From Chlorops oryzae (Eukaryota > Arthropoda > Insecta > Diptera > Chloropidae), in contig CM035807.1 of assembly GCA_020466095.1 (NCBI GenBank), forward strand, positions 55,040,555-55,104,554: a stretch of DNA of 64,000 nt. The letters are read 5' to 3'. The notes beneath the pieces were generated by a model. It was not told the origin of the DNA. It was given only the letters and a program-made list of their open reading frames with translations, and did not search any database. Position 1 is the first letter of the stretch. Every line of letters begins with the position of its first letter. This document shows, piece after piece, positions 53,237 to 64,000 of the stretch. The translations under genes and the position numbers were made by a program.

Positions 53237-55164
53237 TAGGGTTGTCCTTATTTTTAAAAACTGGATTTTTATAAACCGCCGGGCAGATTCTTGTTCCGTT
53301 ATCTTAAAACAGTAAGTAAATGATATTTGGAGTAAATCCGATCATTTTTAATGGACCCGGAAACGACTTGAAAATGTAGTGGAGAGTGGAAATATAGAGT
53401 CGAAGCCCCATAACTCCCCAGAAGTCGCCCCTACGGATATATAATGTATGACCGACCCCCATTACTTTTTTACCCCTAACATTTTTTCTGAGCAAGCCTA
53501 CCCCCTATCTCCCCTTCTTTAGGGGGCTCCCATACAAAACTTATATTTTTATAAACTTCCCCCCACCGTCCTAACTAGCCCCAGAGTGCTCCTAGAGGAG
53601 TCAAATGTATGACCGACCCCCATTAACTTTGTCCCGCTAACATTTTCTCCGAACATACTTACCCTCTATCTCCCCATATAAAACTACCTTAATTTGAGCA
53701 AAATTTCATACAAAATGGCCGTCACTACAGTCAAACCCCTCCTAGGGGCTGATATATATGACCGACCCCCATTATTTTTTTACCCCAAACATTTTCTTAA
53801 AACATACCTACCCTCTATCTCCCCTCGTTAAGGGGGTCCCAATACAAAATTAGGCTTAAATTAAAGAAAAATGCCTCACGAACTTCAATCTATAATATAG
53901 ATGCCGTAGGAACAAGAACGAGCATGATCAGCATGCATATTCGAAAAATATACAAAATTACCTTTTAAACGAGCCTAATATGAAAAATATTGGATTAAAA
54001 CAAATATTTTTTGAAACGCATTATTCACTGTTTTTACGTTCGTTTCTTAGGTCTTTGCATGTCTCTCTCGGTCTGTACGCATGTCTCTCTCGGTCTGTAC
54101 GCATGCAAAGACTCAAGAAACAAACGTAAAAACAGTGAATAATGCGTGTCAAAAAATATTTGTTTTGAATTAATTTTATGAATAGAAACCACTAACCGAT
54201 TTTAATGGTTATAGTCTCAAAAAACTCGTCATAGATTGAGGTTATCGGCATTTGACTCGAAAATTTTTTTTTTTTCTACTAGGGTCATTATTTGGCCAGT
54301 TAGGGGATGGAACCCAAAATTCAGTTTTAAAAAAGGTAATAAAATATATCATATTATTAAAACATACCAAAAACTAATCCAATATTCTTCATATTAGGCT
54401 CGTTTAAAAGGTAATTTTGTAAATTTTTCGAATATGCATGCTGAACATGCTCGTTCTTGTTCCTACTGCATCTATATTATAGATTGAATTTCGTGAGGCA
54501 TTTTTCTTTAATTTAAGCCTAATTTTGTATGGGGACCCCCCTAACGAGGGGAGATAGAGGGTAGGTATGTTTGAAGAAAATGTTTGGGGTAAAAAAATAA
54601 TGGGGGTCGGTCATATATATCAGCCCCCTAGGAGGGGTTTGACTGTAGTGACGGCCATTTTGTATGAAATTTTGCTCAAATTAAGGTAGTTTTATATGGG
54701 AGCCCCCTTAAGGGGGAGAGATAGAGGGTAAGTATGTTCGGAGAAAATGTTAGGGGGACAAAGTTAATGGGGGTCGGTCATACATTTGACTCCTCTAGGA
54801 GCACTCTGGGGCTAGTTAGGACGGTGGGGGGAAGTTTATAAAAATATAAGTTTTGTATAGGAGCTCCCTTAAGAAGGGGAGATAGGGGGTAGGCTTGTTC
54901 AGAAAAAATGTTAGGGGTAAAAAGTAATGGGGGTCGGTCATACATTATATGTCCGTAGGGGCGACTTCTGGGGAGTTATGGGGCTTCGACTCTATATTTC
55001 CACTCTCCACTACATTTTCAAGTCGTTTCCGGGTCCATTAAAAATGATCGGATTTACTCCAAATTTCATTTACTTACTGTTTTAAGATAAAGGAACAAGA
55101 ATCTGCCCGGCGAACTGGAATCCAAACACTTTAAAACTTTCCCATACAAATAAGAACACCCCTA
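53237..55164. mobile_element. Giant hAT-type foldback (1928 bp), TSD ATATACAT
   Basis: Arms of roughly 800 bp are inverted copies over most of the element (for example ATAATGTATGACCGACCCCC on the left and its inverse near 54940-54960). Tips are TAGGGTTGTCC and GAACACCCCTA. The 8-bp duplication ATATACAT occurs at 53229-53236 and 55165-55172. The duplicated 26-bp phrase around CTCTCTCGGTCTGTACGCAT sits near the symmetry point at 54060-54105. The C-rich/G-rich arm segments encode nothing recognised. Confidence 0.9.
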
Positions 55165-55593
55165 ATATACATATACATAATATCAGAGCATCTACTTGTC
55201 CCGCGACGCTTGAGGGATGCGTCCAATTTGTTACGAGTTGCACGAATCAAGGTTAGTTTAGTTAGGGTGACCATCTGACCTGAGTACAAAATACGGACAC
55301 CTCTATTTTTTTTTTTGGCGAAAGAGCTAAAAAAAAAAAAAAAATAAGAATCAACACTATTTCCAAGTAAAACGAGAGTTTATTAATCAAAAAATTATGT
55401 TAACATTTTTGTTTTTACAACGTACAAAATTTTAGTATTTCTCACCGCTTCCAATTTTTCTCAATAACGCAGGATTTTTTTCCAAATAAGAGTGAAATTG
55501 CGCCCTCGGGCCATGAAAACTAAAAAAAAAATTTTTTTGTGCAAAATTGGAAAAAATACGGACATTGATTGAAAAATACGGACATACGGACAC

Positions 55594-57774
55594 CAGGCCC
55601 GTGCGCACGGGGGGGGTTTTGGGTGTTAAAACCCCCCCCCCCCCATTGAGAATAAGAATTATAAATATTATATATAAAACGAAAAAGGAAATTTGGCACA
55701 ATGGGCCAAGCTGATGCAAGAAGAATTGCATGAGCTGTCGCGTACTCGGCAACTCGTGCAAATACTTGATATAAAATAATTGGCAAATACTCCAAATAGT
55801 TCCCATTTTAATTTTTGTACTTTGATAGAAATTTTTCATGATAGACTATTAGCACCTAGAAATTTGAAAATTCTCCGGCAGAAATTTCAATTGAGGTAAC
55901 TGATCCAAATAAGGAAATGCGATCCAAATAAAAACATTCGAAATCAATTCGATTTCAATATAAATTTATTTGTCCAGATGAACATGAAGATTCTCCTGCG
56001 GTCAATGATGGCAATTTCAGAGCACTGTTAAGGTTACAAGCAAAAAATAATATAAACTTGGCAGATGTCCTTAAACAAGCACCGAAAAACGCTATGTACA
56101 TAAGCAACCGAATTCAAAATGAAATAATCTCTCTTTGTCACAAGTATATTTTTAATTTCAACATCGATAAAATCAACAAATCGAAGGGATTTTCTTTGCT
56201 TGGAGATGACACGCCAGATATCGGTGGAGTGGAGCAAGTTTCAATTTGCATTCGATACTTAGATGAAATCGATGCCAATTTAACCATTTGCGAAGATTTT
56301 TTGTGCTTCCTTCCTATTGAGGAATTCACTGGGAAAGGCATAGCAAATGTTTTGATTGATTTCTTAAGAACTTCTGGACTCGATTGCACTTACCTTTTTG
56401 GGCAAGGATATGATGGGGCAAAAGCAATGAGCGGCGAAATTCATGGAGCTCAGGCTTTCGTAAGAAATAATTATCCACTCGCGCTTTATTCGCATTGTGC
56501 TGCTCACAGCTTTAACCTGGCGGTCAGCTCTGCTTGTAATGTTACCGCAATTAAAAACAGCTTGGGAACTCTTCAGGCCATCCACAACTTTTTCGTTTAC
56601 CCAAAACGCCAGCTTGCTCTACAAAATGCAATTGCCGAAGATACAAATTTGAACGAAGACAGGGTGAAGAAATTAAAAAAATTTTGTGCAACAAGATGGG
56701 TGGAACAACACGAGTCCGTTGAGACTTATTTACATTTACAAGCAGCAGTTATTTGTGCCCTCGAATTAATTTCGACAACTTGGAAGGACTCCACGACTTC
56801 ATCTGCAGCTTTTCAATTACTCGCAGCTATAAAGACACCACATTTTCAGATTTCCATGTTCTCTTTGAGCTCGGTACATTCTTTGACCTTGTCTCTGAGT
56901 CGGATAATTCAAGCAAAAAGTCAAGATCTTGCAGAAGTTGTTGAGTTAGCTGATGCTGCAAGAAAAGAATTGCTCGAAAGAAGAGAGAGAGCTTCTGAAT
57001 ATTTCCGAGAAATTTTTGAGAAGGCGTACACCGTCGGCAAGGAGCATGATATCGAATTGCGAAAGCCTCGGTTAACTGCGAAACAAACACATCGCAACAA
57101 CGTCGTCACTGATTCAGTTGAGGATCACTTTCGCATAACCATATACGTACCATACCTTGATACTTTCATCGCTCATCTTCATGATAGGTTCCTCAATCAT
57201 CGCAATATCCTATCAAATTTCGATTGCCTGTTCCCAAATAAAATGAAAGCACTCAATGTAGAGTCTTGTGTTCAATTATTTACACAATACTCTTCTATCT
57301 TGCACATCGATAGTCCTAACTTCTGGATCAGTGAAGTTCAACTTTGGCATCGGCGAATTTCTGGAATGGATATAAAAAATTCACTTGATGCGCTTGATAT
57401 TTGCAATGCAGATGCATTTCCGAACATCCATCAAATCCTCCGCATAATGGCAATTTTACCCGTTACTACTGCTACAAATGAAAGGTCTTTCTCAACATTG
57501 CGTCGTCTTAAAACATACCTCAGATCGACTATGTCTGAAGATCGACTAAATGGCCTAGCCTCACTGAATATACATCGTGAGGTTGAAATTGACGTGGAAA
57601 CGATTTTGGAAGACTTTTTTTCTGTGCCTCGAAGGGTTTCTTTGTTGCATGAAACTCACCAAAACTGAATTGTTATAATAAAGTCATTGAAATCGTTACT
57701 CTTGATTTTTAACCAATAGTTTTGATTAATAGAAAAAAAACCCCCCCCTTGGGCAATTCCTGCGCACGGGCCTG
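55594..57774 (+). mobile_element. hAT transposon (2181 bp), TSD ACGGACAC
   Basis: Ends CAGGCCCGTGCGCACGGGG and ...CCTGCGCACGGGCCTG; exact 8-bp duplication ACGGACAC at 55586-55593 and 57775-57782. C13/G7 runs lie just inside the tips. It encodes most of a DUF4371/hAT transposase on the plus strand. The intact duplication and long frame imply recent insertion. Confidence 0.95.
55932..57668 (+). CDS. hAT transposase (DUF4371 type), N-terminus missing or frameshifted
   Basis: The frame is open from 55932 after a TAA; the first family-like text is GNFRALLRLQA near 56008. No ATG exists at 56058 (that codon is TTG), so a normal start would have to lie upstream across frame changes. Visible are ISLCHKYIFNFNIDKIN, FSLLGDDTPDIGG (first catalytic Asp region), GQGYDGAKAMSG, YSHCAAHSFNLAVSSAC (C..H region), FCATRWVEQHESVE (Trp region), and the dimerisation end ILPVTTATNERSFSTLRRLK TYLRS. 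An N-terminal zinc finger (TTF/BED) expected for a ~700-residue protein is absent. The enzyme would cut at the CAGGCCC ends. The missing start makes activity doubtful. Confidence 0.88.
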   Translation, partial: KHSKSIRFQYKFICPDEHEDSPAVNDGNFRALLRLQAKNNINLADVLKQAPKNAMYISNRIQNEIISLCHKYIFNFNIDKINKSKGFSLLGDDTPDIGGVEQVSICIRYLDEIDANLTICEDFLCFLPIEEFTGKGIANVLIDFLRTSGLDCTYLFGQGYDGAKAMSGEIHGAQAFVRNNYPLALYSHCAAHSFNLAVSSACNVTAIKNSLGTLQAIHNFFVYPKRQLALQNAIAEDTNLNEDRVKKLKKFCATRWVEQHESVETYLHLQAAVICALELISTTWKDSTTSSAAFQLLAAIKTPHFQISMFSLSSVHSLTLSLSRIIQAKSQDLAEVVELADAARKELLERRERASEYFREIFEKAYTVGKEHDIELRKPRLTAKQTHRNNVVTDSVEDHFRITIYVPYLDTFIAHLHDRFLNHRNILSNFDCLFPNKMKALNVESCVQLFTQYSSILHIDSPNFWISEVQLWHRRISGMDIKNSLDALDICNADAFPNIHQILRIMAILPVTTATNERSFSTLRRLKTYLRSTMSEDRLNGLASLNIHREVEIDVETILEDFFSVPRRVSLLHETHQN

Positions 57775-57842
57775 ACGGACACGGAGCTAAAAATACGGAC
57801 ATGTCCGTATAAATACGGACGGATGGTCACCCTAAGTTAAGT

Positions 57843-59040
57843 GAGAGCTGTGGTTGTATATTTTCATGTTAGATTTCAGCGGGTTTATACTCAATAAACC
57901 AGCATTCAAGTATTTGTTGGATTTACTCCTAAAATAATTAAAAAATTTGCCTTATTTGGGCCATTAAAACAAATAATTATCTTACTCTGATTTTTTTCCG
58001 CTTCAGTTCGCCTTAAAAAAAGTGGAAAAAAAATTTATTCGACACAAGATTTCCTCCGGAAAACGTGTTGTCGATAGGCGGAAATTTTTTCGAAGCGAAA
58101 ATTTTTACGCCTGCTTTCCCGACAGGTGAAAAGCGGAGTGAAAAAATTCGGGCGGAATTAGAATTCCCGAAAAGGCTGTACAGGTTTGTTCCCGTACAAC
58201 AAGAAACTGTGCAAAACAGCCCATTTTCACTGAAAACTGTTCCCGTACTAAGCGATTGTGCAAATGTTATTTTTCCAGAAGACGACAAGTACTCTGTCAA
58301 AGTCTCTCATTTGCACATTCGCGTACTTCGGGAGCAGTTTTCTGAAAAATTGGGCGGTTTTGAGCAGTTTCGTGAAGTAGGACCACAGTCAATTGAAAAT
58401 AAAAGGCGTAAAAATGTCATTTTTATAGTGGGCTTTGCTTACAAAATAATGATATAGAATGAAATTAGTTTAATTTTTGGCATTATCCTAGTATCTCGCC
58501 GATTCTGGGATTTTGCTGAATTTGGCAGATATACGTAAAATGATTCTAAATCCGTTTTTGGGGGTCGCCTCTAGTTTAGGAGATATCGAGCCTTACAAAA
58601 AAAGATCCCAGAAACGGCCAGATCCTAGAACTACTCCGTTTTTTTTTTTTATATTTGTTGTTAAATATGATCTTTTAATAAACCGCATACTTTGGTTTTT
58701 GTTGAAATGGTTCATTTTGTTTAAAATTGGTTTTTATGGGCTATATATTTCAACTTTTGTCCTTGACCGTACGAACACTTTATATATTCTTATATATATT
58801 CAGTGGCTAGACTTAGCAATTATAATTTTAAAATTTCAACAACTGTACCTTATTTTCGTTGCATTCAACAACGACACTAGGATATTTTCTCGTGAGCCAA
58901 CGAAAAAAAGCAGGAACACCCATTTGGACCTAAGAGTTATTTGATGCGGTAGAACATTTAAACTAGGGATGCATAAATTCGAAATTCTAATATTCGTGAA
59001 TCGATTAAAAACGATTGTTCGCTCTAAGACGACAATTTTG
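57843..59040. other. No recognised gene; one unassigned open frame
   Basis: The open frame at 58065-58457 (plus) lacks any motif I know; codon composition is not obviously gene-like. The segment 58075-58160 is partly an inverted echo of 53025-53060. I keep it as non-coding. Confidence 0.4.
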
Positions 59041-59159
59041 TTACTTACTGTCTCCACTTACGATGCTTCATAGCATGCGATGAAAAGTATGCGATAGATC
59101 GCCAATGGAGACAGCGCAGAGCAGATAAAGCTTGCTATGAGATGTAACTTTTGAGTTTT

Positions 59160-60620
59160 TTTATGTTGTTCCCATTTCTGCAAGAAGAGATTTACCCAGA
59201 ATTTCGGGTTTTTCTCATTTGCTCTTATTTTAACAAATCTTGCATCCCCTTTAATCTCTTAGCGCTTTTATGCAGCGACTTTTCTCGTTCAATGCCATCT
59301 TAAAACGCCGATCGCATACCGAAATATGCCCACTCAAAAAAATCTCACTACAGCATATTCTGCTTAACTGCATTTTATTATTTCCCAACCAATTCTGGGC
59401 ACTTGCGCGAAAAATGCACCTACCCGATATTATTTTGCTGCATTTTCGAGGCATATATTCAAATTTCTTTAACATATGTCAGGCGCTCAAAAATCGCCGT
59501 ACAAATAATAATGTTATTACCAAAAAACATTTAACTTATGTAGCATAAGAAAAATTGTTTCATAAGCATGATTAGAAAAAAAAATTCAAAAATATGATTT
59601 GAAAAAAAATTAAGGCTTATAGCTTTCAACCCAGCTTAAATTTTTTGAAGGTTTAAACCTTTAAATGTTAGTCGCTATGAGAGTTTGAGCAGGTTTATTT
59701 ATTTTGTATCAAAATTTTCGAAAAATTCAGATAAAGCAAATGCATTTGATTGAATTATGCTCGATGAAGACTAAAGGCTGAACTACAATAAAGCAGTGGA
59801 AGTGACAGTTTTCAAAATTTTTAGAGAACACTATTTGATATGAAACAAATTAAAGTACGTACTTATTGTAATTTGTTTCATATCAGTGTGTTCTAAAATT
59901 TTGAAAACTGTCACTGCCATTACCTTTTTATAATTTAGTCTTAAAAAAATATATTCCACATATAAACTTTCGAAGTTCCAGAGTTGAAGACAACTGGGCG
60001 ATAGGAAAGCGTTTGAAATTCAAAACATAAATTTTCTACAGGGATGCTATATGAACATCATATATAACTATATATGTCACTGAGGAGCCGTTTCCATATT
60101 GGCTCTTTTCACCACGGTCTTGGGTACCCACCATGGTCTTGGGTACCCACCAAAAAGAGCATTTTGTACTGAGGTACTCACCAAAAGTATTTCTCTCTCG
60201 CTCTTCTTTTCCCTGCCGAGTAACATCTCTTTTTAACTGATGCGAAACGTCCCGCGCAATATCTCTGAGAGTGACATATATTGTTATATATGATGAACAT
60301 TTTACTATGAACATACATTGAAAAAACTAAAAATAGGATGCTGTTGAAGCGAATGTGCACCGAACAGTGAGAATCCACATGCGATAATTCTTCGCATACC
60401 ATATGTCAAATTTTATGGTATGCGATGGCAGCAGGTAGTGACGTTATTTTCGGTATGCGATGAGCATTTAAGATGGCATTCAGCGAGAAAATGCGCTGCA
60501 TAGAAGCGCTAAAAATTGAAGGGGATGCAAGATTTGTTAAATCAAGAGCAAAAAAGAAAAAGCTCCCGACATTCTGGGTAAATCTATTTTTCCAGGAAAG
60601 AGAACAACATAAAAAAACGC
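59160..60620. repeat. Imperfect inverted repeat, arms about 165 bp
   Basis: Text at 59160-59323 (AACAAATCTTGCATCCCCTT, GCGCTTTTATGCAGCG) is inverted at 60448-60616 (AAGGGGATGCAAGATTTGTT). Read outward, both arms give a similar short peptide pattern (FSEKMRCIEALK versus FNEKSRCIKALR), so a coding-like sequence was duplicated in inverted orientation. Flanks carry GCGATG/CATCGC short palindromes. Probably a transposon, family unknown. Confidence 0.65.
59769..59940. mobile_element. Small snap-back MITE inside the inverted-repeat spacer
   Basis: GTGACAGTTTTCAAAATTTT TAGAGAACAC and ATATGAAACAAATT pair with AATTTGTTTCATAT and GTGTTCTAAAATTTTGAAAA CTGTCAC across a ~25-bp loop. Outer tips GACTAAA and TTTAGTC also match. 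No coding capacity. Confidence 0.8.
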
Positions 60621-61731
60621 AAAAGTGAAATCTCATCGCAAGCTATAGATGGCTTGCGATGTCGCAAGCTATATCTCGCATGCCATCTCCAATGAGCAAC
60701 CTACATTTGCGATCTACTGCTACTTCCACTGTGTACTTATCGCTCGCACTTAGAGATAAGTGAATGCGGTAACTATGGGTGTTTCCACTGCAGTTTCGCA
60801 CTTATCTCTATCAAATGACAGCTGAATGGATAGCTGATCAAGGAGAAGAAATCATTTCAAAAATTAAAAAATTGGAAACAATCGAAATGAATATAGTTCA
60901 AGTTGCGGTATTTTTTATGAACTACGAAACGCACATTATCAAGAATCTTATGCAATTTATGGTCACCATTGCAGATAACGAAGAGAATAAACAACGCCGA
61001 GTAAAAAATTGAACAGGGCGATTTTGAAAAATGGGCCTCGAATCGCAGCAGTGTACAGTAAGCTGTGTTTCAATCGAACACCTCGTAGTGTTTGAACTTA
61101 CGTAAGAATTACTTTAAATAAAAAAACTAAAAAAAATATACCTATAAACCCAATTATTTAAAGGAGCGATATGGTTCGTTTTGGGAGCTGGACGTCACGC
61201 GAATGACGGACTCTGAACAGGCACGCAGCCAGGGGGATGTTTTAGGGGTTCAAACAAATTAAAATCTTTTAAATTTTTGGACAAAATATTTGACGGCATT
61301 TCGAATGAGTTTGCAGTCAAAATTTTTAAAAATGCCAACTGCGTACTTTGAATTTTTAGGGGTCTTCCTTTAAACGTGTATTTGCCTCGAAAACTTCGAA
61401 AACTTGTACATAAATCAAGAAGGCTTAGAAACTAATGAACGAAGTTTTGTATGAAAAATTGTAAATTTTTAGGCTAGGCGGCTAGCCTAACGCTTAAATA
61501 ATTTTTTCAAGTTTAAGGGTGCTTATTCCTCGAAATGGGTGGACTGTTAATGTAGTAATTGAGTTTGACTCGTGCAGAGCAACAAATCAAATTCACCGAT
61601 GAAAAGAAAGAAAAATCCGAATTAGAAATAAGGAAACACGTATTGTTAGCTTTGAGCGATGGAGCGCTTTATTACCTGCTGGTAGGATGGAGAAACACAA
61701 ACTGCTCTTTCGAAGTTCGTCGAGCTTAAAT
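60621..61731. other. No recognised gene
   Basis: The open frame 60779-61012 (MFPLQFRTYLYQMTAEWIAD...) is Ile/Glu-rich and matches nothing I know. It could be a tail of the element at 59-60.6 kb. The rest is AT-rich. Confidence 0.35.
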
Positions 61732-62110
61732 CTAAGCTAAGCCTATTGGAAATTGAACAGAGCATCTTTGAATTCTTCTCTTTCTCCTTCTCTTAATTTC
61801 TCCTTGGGCGAGATAAAAAAGGGTTGCCAATCTGTTGAGCTGAACAAAGGGAAAACCCCTTGTTTGGGCCCGTAAAGAATTATTGGTCTTGCGACCGAAA
61901 TGGGGCAAGGGAAATCGTATGTAGAAGAAATAAAAGCTCGTACCTTTGACTGGTGGCGTCGGACGGATTGGTGTCGTGGTTCTGTCGTGACGGTTGCTGC
62001 TGCTGAGGCTGTTGTTGTTTCTGCTGCTGTTGTGGTTGGCGTTGTTTCTGCGTTGATTGCTGTTGGATTCGTGGGTTTTAAAAGAGTCCCGTGGCAAATT
62101 TACCGACGAT
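61732..62110 (-). other. Low-complexity (CAG/CAA)-rich strip
   Basis: On the minus strand 61970-62090 is rich in CAACAGCAG, giving Gln-, Asn- or Thr-rich text in different frames (for example PQQQQKQQQPQQQQ). A donor-like AAAG/GTACGAG follows at about 61945. It could be a 5' exon of a host gene or a retroelement leader; nothing decides. The plus-strand frame 61900-62442 is most likely its shadow. Confidence 0.3.
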
Positions 62111-62439
62111 TATTGGAGAAAAAAAAAGGTGTCGCGAACGCGGCCCGCACTTCACAATACACTTCACTGACTCGTATTTTAAATCGGAACGTGGTAGAAA
62201 ATCGCGGACGTGTTTCACTTGCAACTGTTCTTTTGGAATATTATTTAAAACCCACCGGTGTTGCCAGTCAAGCCCGGCGGGAAAAAGTGGCGAGCAGCTG
62301 GGCTCGAAGTGCTGCCCTCCTTTTTCCCGTTTTTTCGCCGCTGGTGGGATTTAGCTGCGTAGCGACAGCGGGAAAAACGGACACCCCTTTTATAATAAGA
62401 CATTCTAGAAAATATTTATATATTTTCAGATTACATGTA

Positions 62440-63010
62440 TGACTTTCCTTGAAAAATTTTGACAGTCTTTTCAAAGAAAAATAAAAATGTTATTTGAAAA
62501 TGAATATATTCCAGGTTTGGGCACTTTGCATTACTGTAACTCCCTACAAGTGCTTAGGCGCAAGGATCTTATGACCAAGATCCTTTCCTTTAAGTCCTTA
62601 ACAATAAAGACCGGATTGCAGTTATTTGTTTCAAAACTTTATTTTATAAACCGCAACTCAATCAGAACTCCCAATTACTTTTTCATAATTTATAAAGAAA
62701 AATATATTTTCTCTTAACCCCAAACTAAATGACTATGGATTATAAAATGTTTATATCTAGTAAACAAGACATATTCGGTGTTTGTTGTTTTCCTTATTCT
62801 GAATTTGTAGAAGTTAGTTAGTTGAAAAATAAAAAGAAATAGTTTTTTAATAATTTATAAGGACTATTCTTTTTTTGCTCGATTATTCCGAGGATATCTC
62901 AGAGGATATTTACTGAGGATATCGGTCTACCAAAAGACAAAGGATACTGAGGATATCTACAGGAAAAAGGACTCTGAGGTTATCTTCGTTATTAATAACT
63001 ACTTGATTAT
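62440..63010 (-). repeat. Probable 3' LTR of a minus-strand Ty3/gypsy element
   Basis: It directly follows the integrase end. The minus strand reads GGAGGGCAG just before the integrase stop (purine-rich tract), then a segment with several GATATCCTC repeats and AATAAA near 62640. The partner LTR is outside the window, so the boundaries are inferred. Confidence 0.45.
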
Positions 63011-63640
63011 TCAGATCTATACTGCCCTCCAATTTTCTTTAACTTCAGTGTCCACTTTGATCTTGGAATAGCCTGTGGTTCCACCAGTTCGTTCCCACCA
63101 TGAGTATCGTCATTGGTAGTGCACTCCTCGTCCACCTCCTCCTCGCTTGGCAATTTCTTCACGTGACTAATGTTTCGCCTGTAAACATTATCATTACCTT
63201 GTACCGTGACATCATTTCCTTTCCGCTCAATTACTTCAAATTCATCTGCTCCAAATGTTGGTGTCAGTTTATTTGTAAATATCACATTCTTCATTAATAC
63301 TCTCTCTCCAACTAAAACATCGTTGTCTTTTGCCTTGCGATCTTTATCCGCCTTCTCCCTTCCTCTTTCCTTGTTAACGGCATCCATGTCCCTAGCCTCC
63401 GCATCCAAGATACCCTCGCTGACCTCAAGAATAGATGGTATTTTGTCTCTAATTACGCGATTGAATAATAGTTCTGTTGGGGCTTTTCCAGTTGTTCCAA
63501 GGGGGGTGACATTGCACATCAGTAAGAATTTCCTTATTTCTTTCGTAGGCGTTTAACGATCGACCGATTCATATTTTTTACCTCGCCGTTCGCTTGTGAC
63601 CAGTTGTAATTGAAGGATTCGTTTTTAAATAATCATAAGC
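63007..63640 (-). pseudogene. Ty3/gypsy integrase C-terminal part, frameshifted
   Basis: The minus strand from about 63640 gives FKNESFNYNWSQANGEVKNM NRSIVKRL (catalytic Glu region). After a frame break near 63519 comes TPLGTTGKAPTELLFNRVIR, KDNDVLVGERVLMKN and GNDVTVQGNDNVYRRNISHV, ending GGQYRSE at 63007. This is the end of a K02A2.6-like gypsy integrase (DVL.GE.VLM chromatin-side segment). Upstream pol lies beyond the break or was lost. The 170-codon tail is open; the break makes it non-functional. Confidence 0.85.
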
Positions 63641-64000
63641 TGATGTTGTCGTTTGCGTTGGCGGGTTGGTACGGTGGCATAGGCCGGCTAGCTCGCCGCA
63701 TGGCGTGGGGCCTTGCCACCCCGCACAACAGCCCTTTCAATTCACGTTAAAATATCGTACCAGGGGTTCAAAAAGAGAAATCAAAAAAAAACAGGAAGAG
63801 AGAAAAAAAAGAGAGCGTAGTGAATAGGAAAGAAAGAAATGTAAAGCAAACACCTACTGTCCATTCTACAGATTCATACTCCTATTCCTGCTTGATTATA
63901 ACCGCACACACTCCATATCCACATTCTTAACCCATTCACTTCCCATACCCCCTCATTCAGTCTTGCTTGCACTCCGCTAAATTTTGTCAGAAAAAGGCCC
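63641..64000. other. GC-rich segment then AT-rich DNA, unassigned
   Basis: 63655-63740 is unusually GC-rich (GGCCGGCTAGCTCGCCGCAT GG), with a short inverted pair (GGTGGCATAGG / GGCCTTGCCACC). It may be the start of another repeat inserted into the gypsy element. No gene recognised. Confidence 0.35.

Larger units (their letters stand above)
55263..57834. mobile_element. Outer hAT MITE (about 383 bp without insert), TSD AGTTTAGT/AGTTAAGT
   Basis: Ends TAGGGTGACCATC and GATGGTCACCCTA. The 8-bp flanks AGTTTAGT and AGTTAAGT differ at one base. It carries repeated ATACGGACA motifs near both ends. The autonomous-looking hAT at 55594 is inserted inside one of these. Confidence 0.85.

Noticed and set aside
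58065..58457. 130-codon frame as a possible host gene
   Set aside because: No motif, composition follows the AT-rich background, and part of it echoes a repeat near 53.0 kb.
61900..62442. 180-codon plus-strand frame rich in Ala/Val
   Set aside because: Arises from the complement of CAA/CAG-rich DNA and adjoining LTR-like sequence; no domain or conserved pattern.

Overview
This 64 kb window looks like gene-poor, transposon-saturated nuclear DNA from an insect, most likely a higher fly. The evidence is AT-rich sequence, BEL/Pao, Ty3/gypsy, Ty1/copia, Jockey-like, RTE-like, Penelope-like, hAT and Tc1-like elements typical of arthropods, and a mini-me-like repeat with a (GTCY)n tract at 49.4-50.6 kb, a signature of dipteran genomes. 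A tephritid fruit fly is my guess, not a demonstration. I found no convincing host protein-coding gene, tRNA, rRNA, CRISPR array or bacterial operon.

Left part (1-11.2 kb): old fragments. A copia gag piece is interrupted by a hAT copy at 2082-2855 with an exact 8-bp duplication. Then come a TA-rich palindromic MITE (5894-6302), a Penelope RT/GIY-YIG fragment (6.5-7.1 kb) and an RTE endonuclease fragment (8.85-9.3 kb).

Centre (11.2-33 kb): a nested stack. A minus-strand Ty3/gypsy relic (integrase at 11.9-12.7 kb, further pol sequence at 27.7 kb) was split by BEL element 1 (12737-27721, duplication CTTTG). BEL-1 gag was split by BEL element 2 (from 15515), which keeps one uninterrupted 1695-codon Gag-Pol frame. 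The BEL-2 3' LTR was hit by a near full-length Jockey-like LINE (21484 to about 26503), whose 5' end abuts the BEL-1 integrase, so several kilobases are missing there. To the right, a long-TIR DNA transposon (27838-32340, TA duplication) sits in the same gypsy relic and is itself split by a second, internally deleted LINE (29483-31887).

Right-centre (33-48.5 kb): copia relics and a young minus-strand BEL element 3 (37267-46853; I counted roughly eight differences between its two ~380-bp LTRs). It carries a 1441-bp, almost perfectly palindromic Tc1-type element inserted inside the tyrosine codon of the RT catalytic YVDD motif. It also has an extra open frame after integrase that repeats the gag zinc-knuckle plus protease module but lacks the catalytic Asp. 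That frame is preceded by a good splice acceptor, and both LTRs hold a good splice donor. This is the most unusual thing in the window.

Right part (48.5-64 kb): a Tc1 transposase tail, the mini-me-like element with five 127/128-bp repeats, and at least five hAT-type elements with 8-bp duplications. One of these (55594-57774) encodes a 536-codon transposase body inside a smaller hAT MITE; another (53237-55164) is a large foldback. The window ends with the 3' end of another minus-strand Ty3/gypsy element.

Functionally this is a layered record of insertions. Only BEL-2 Gag-Pol, BEL-3 ORF3 and the hAT body at 56-57.7 kb keep long undamaged frames.
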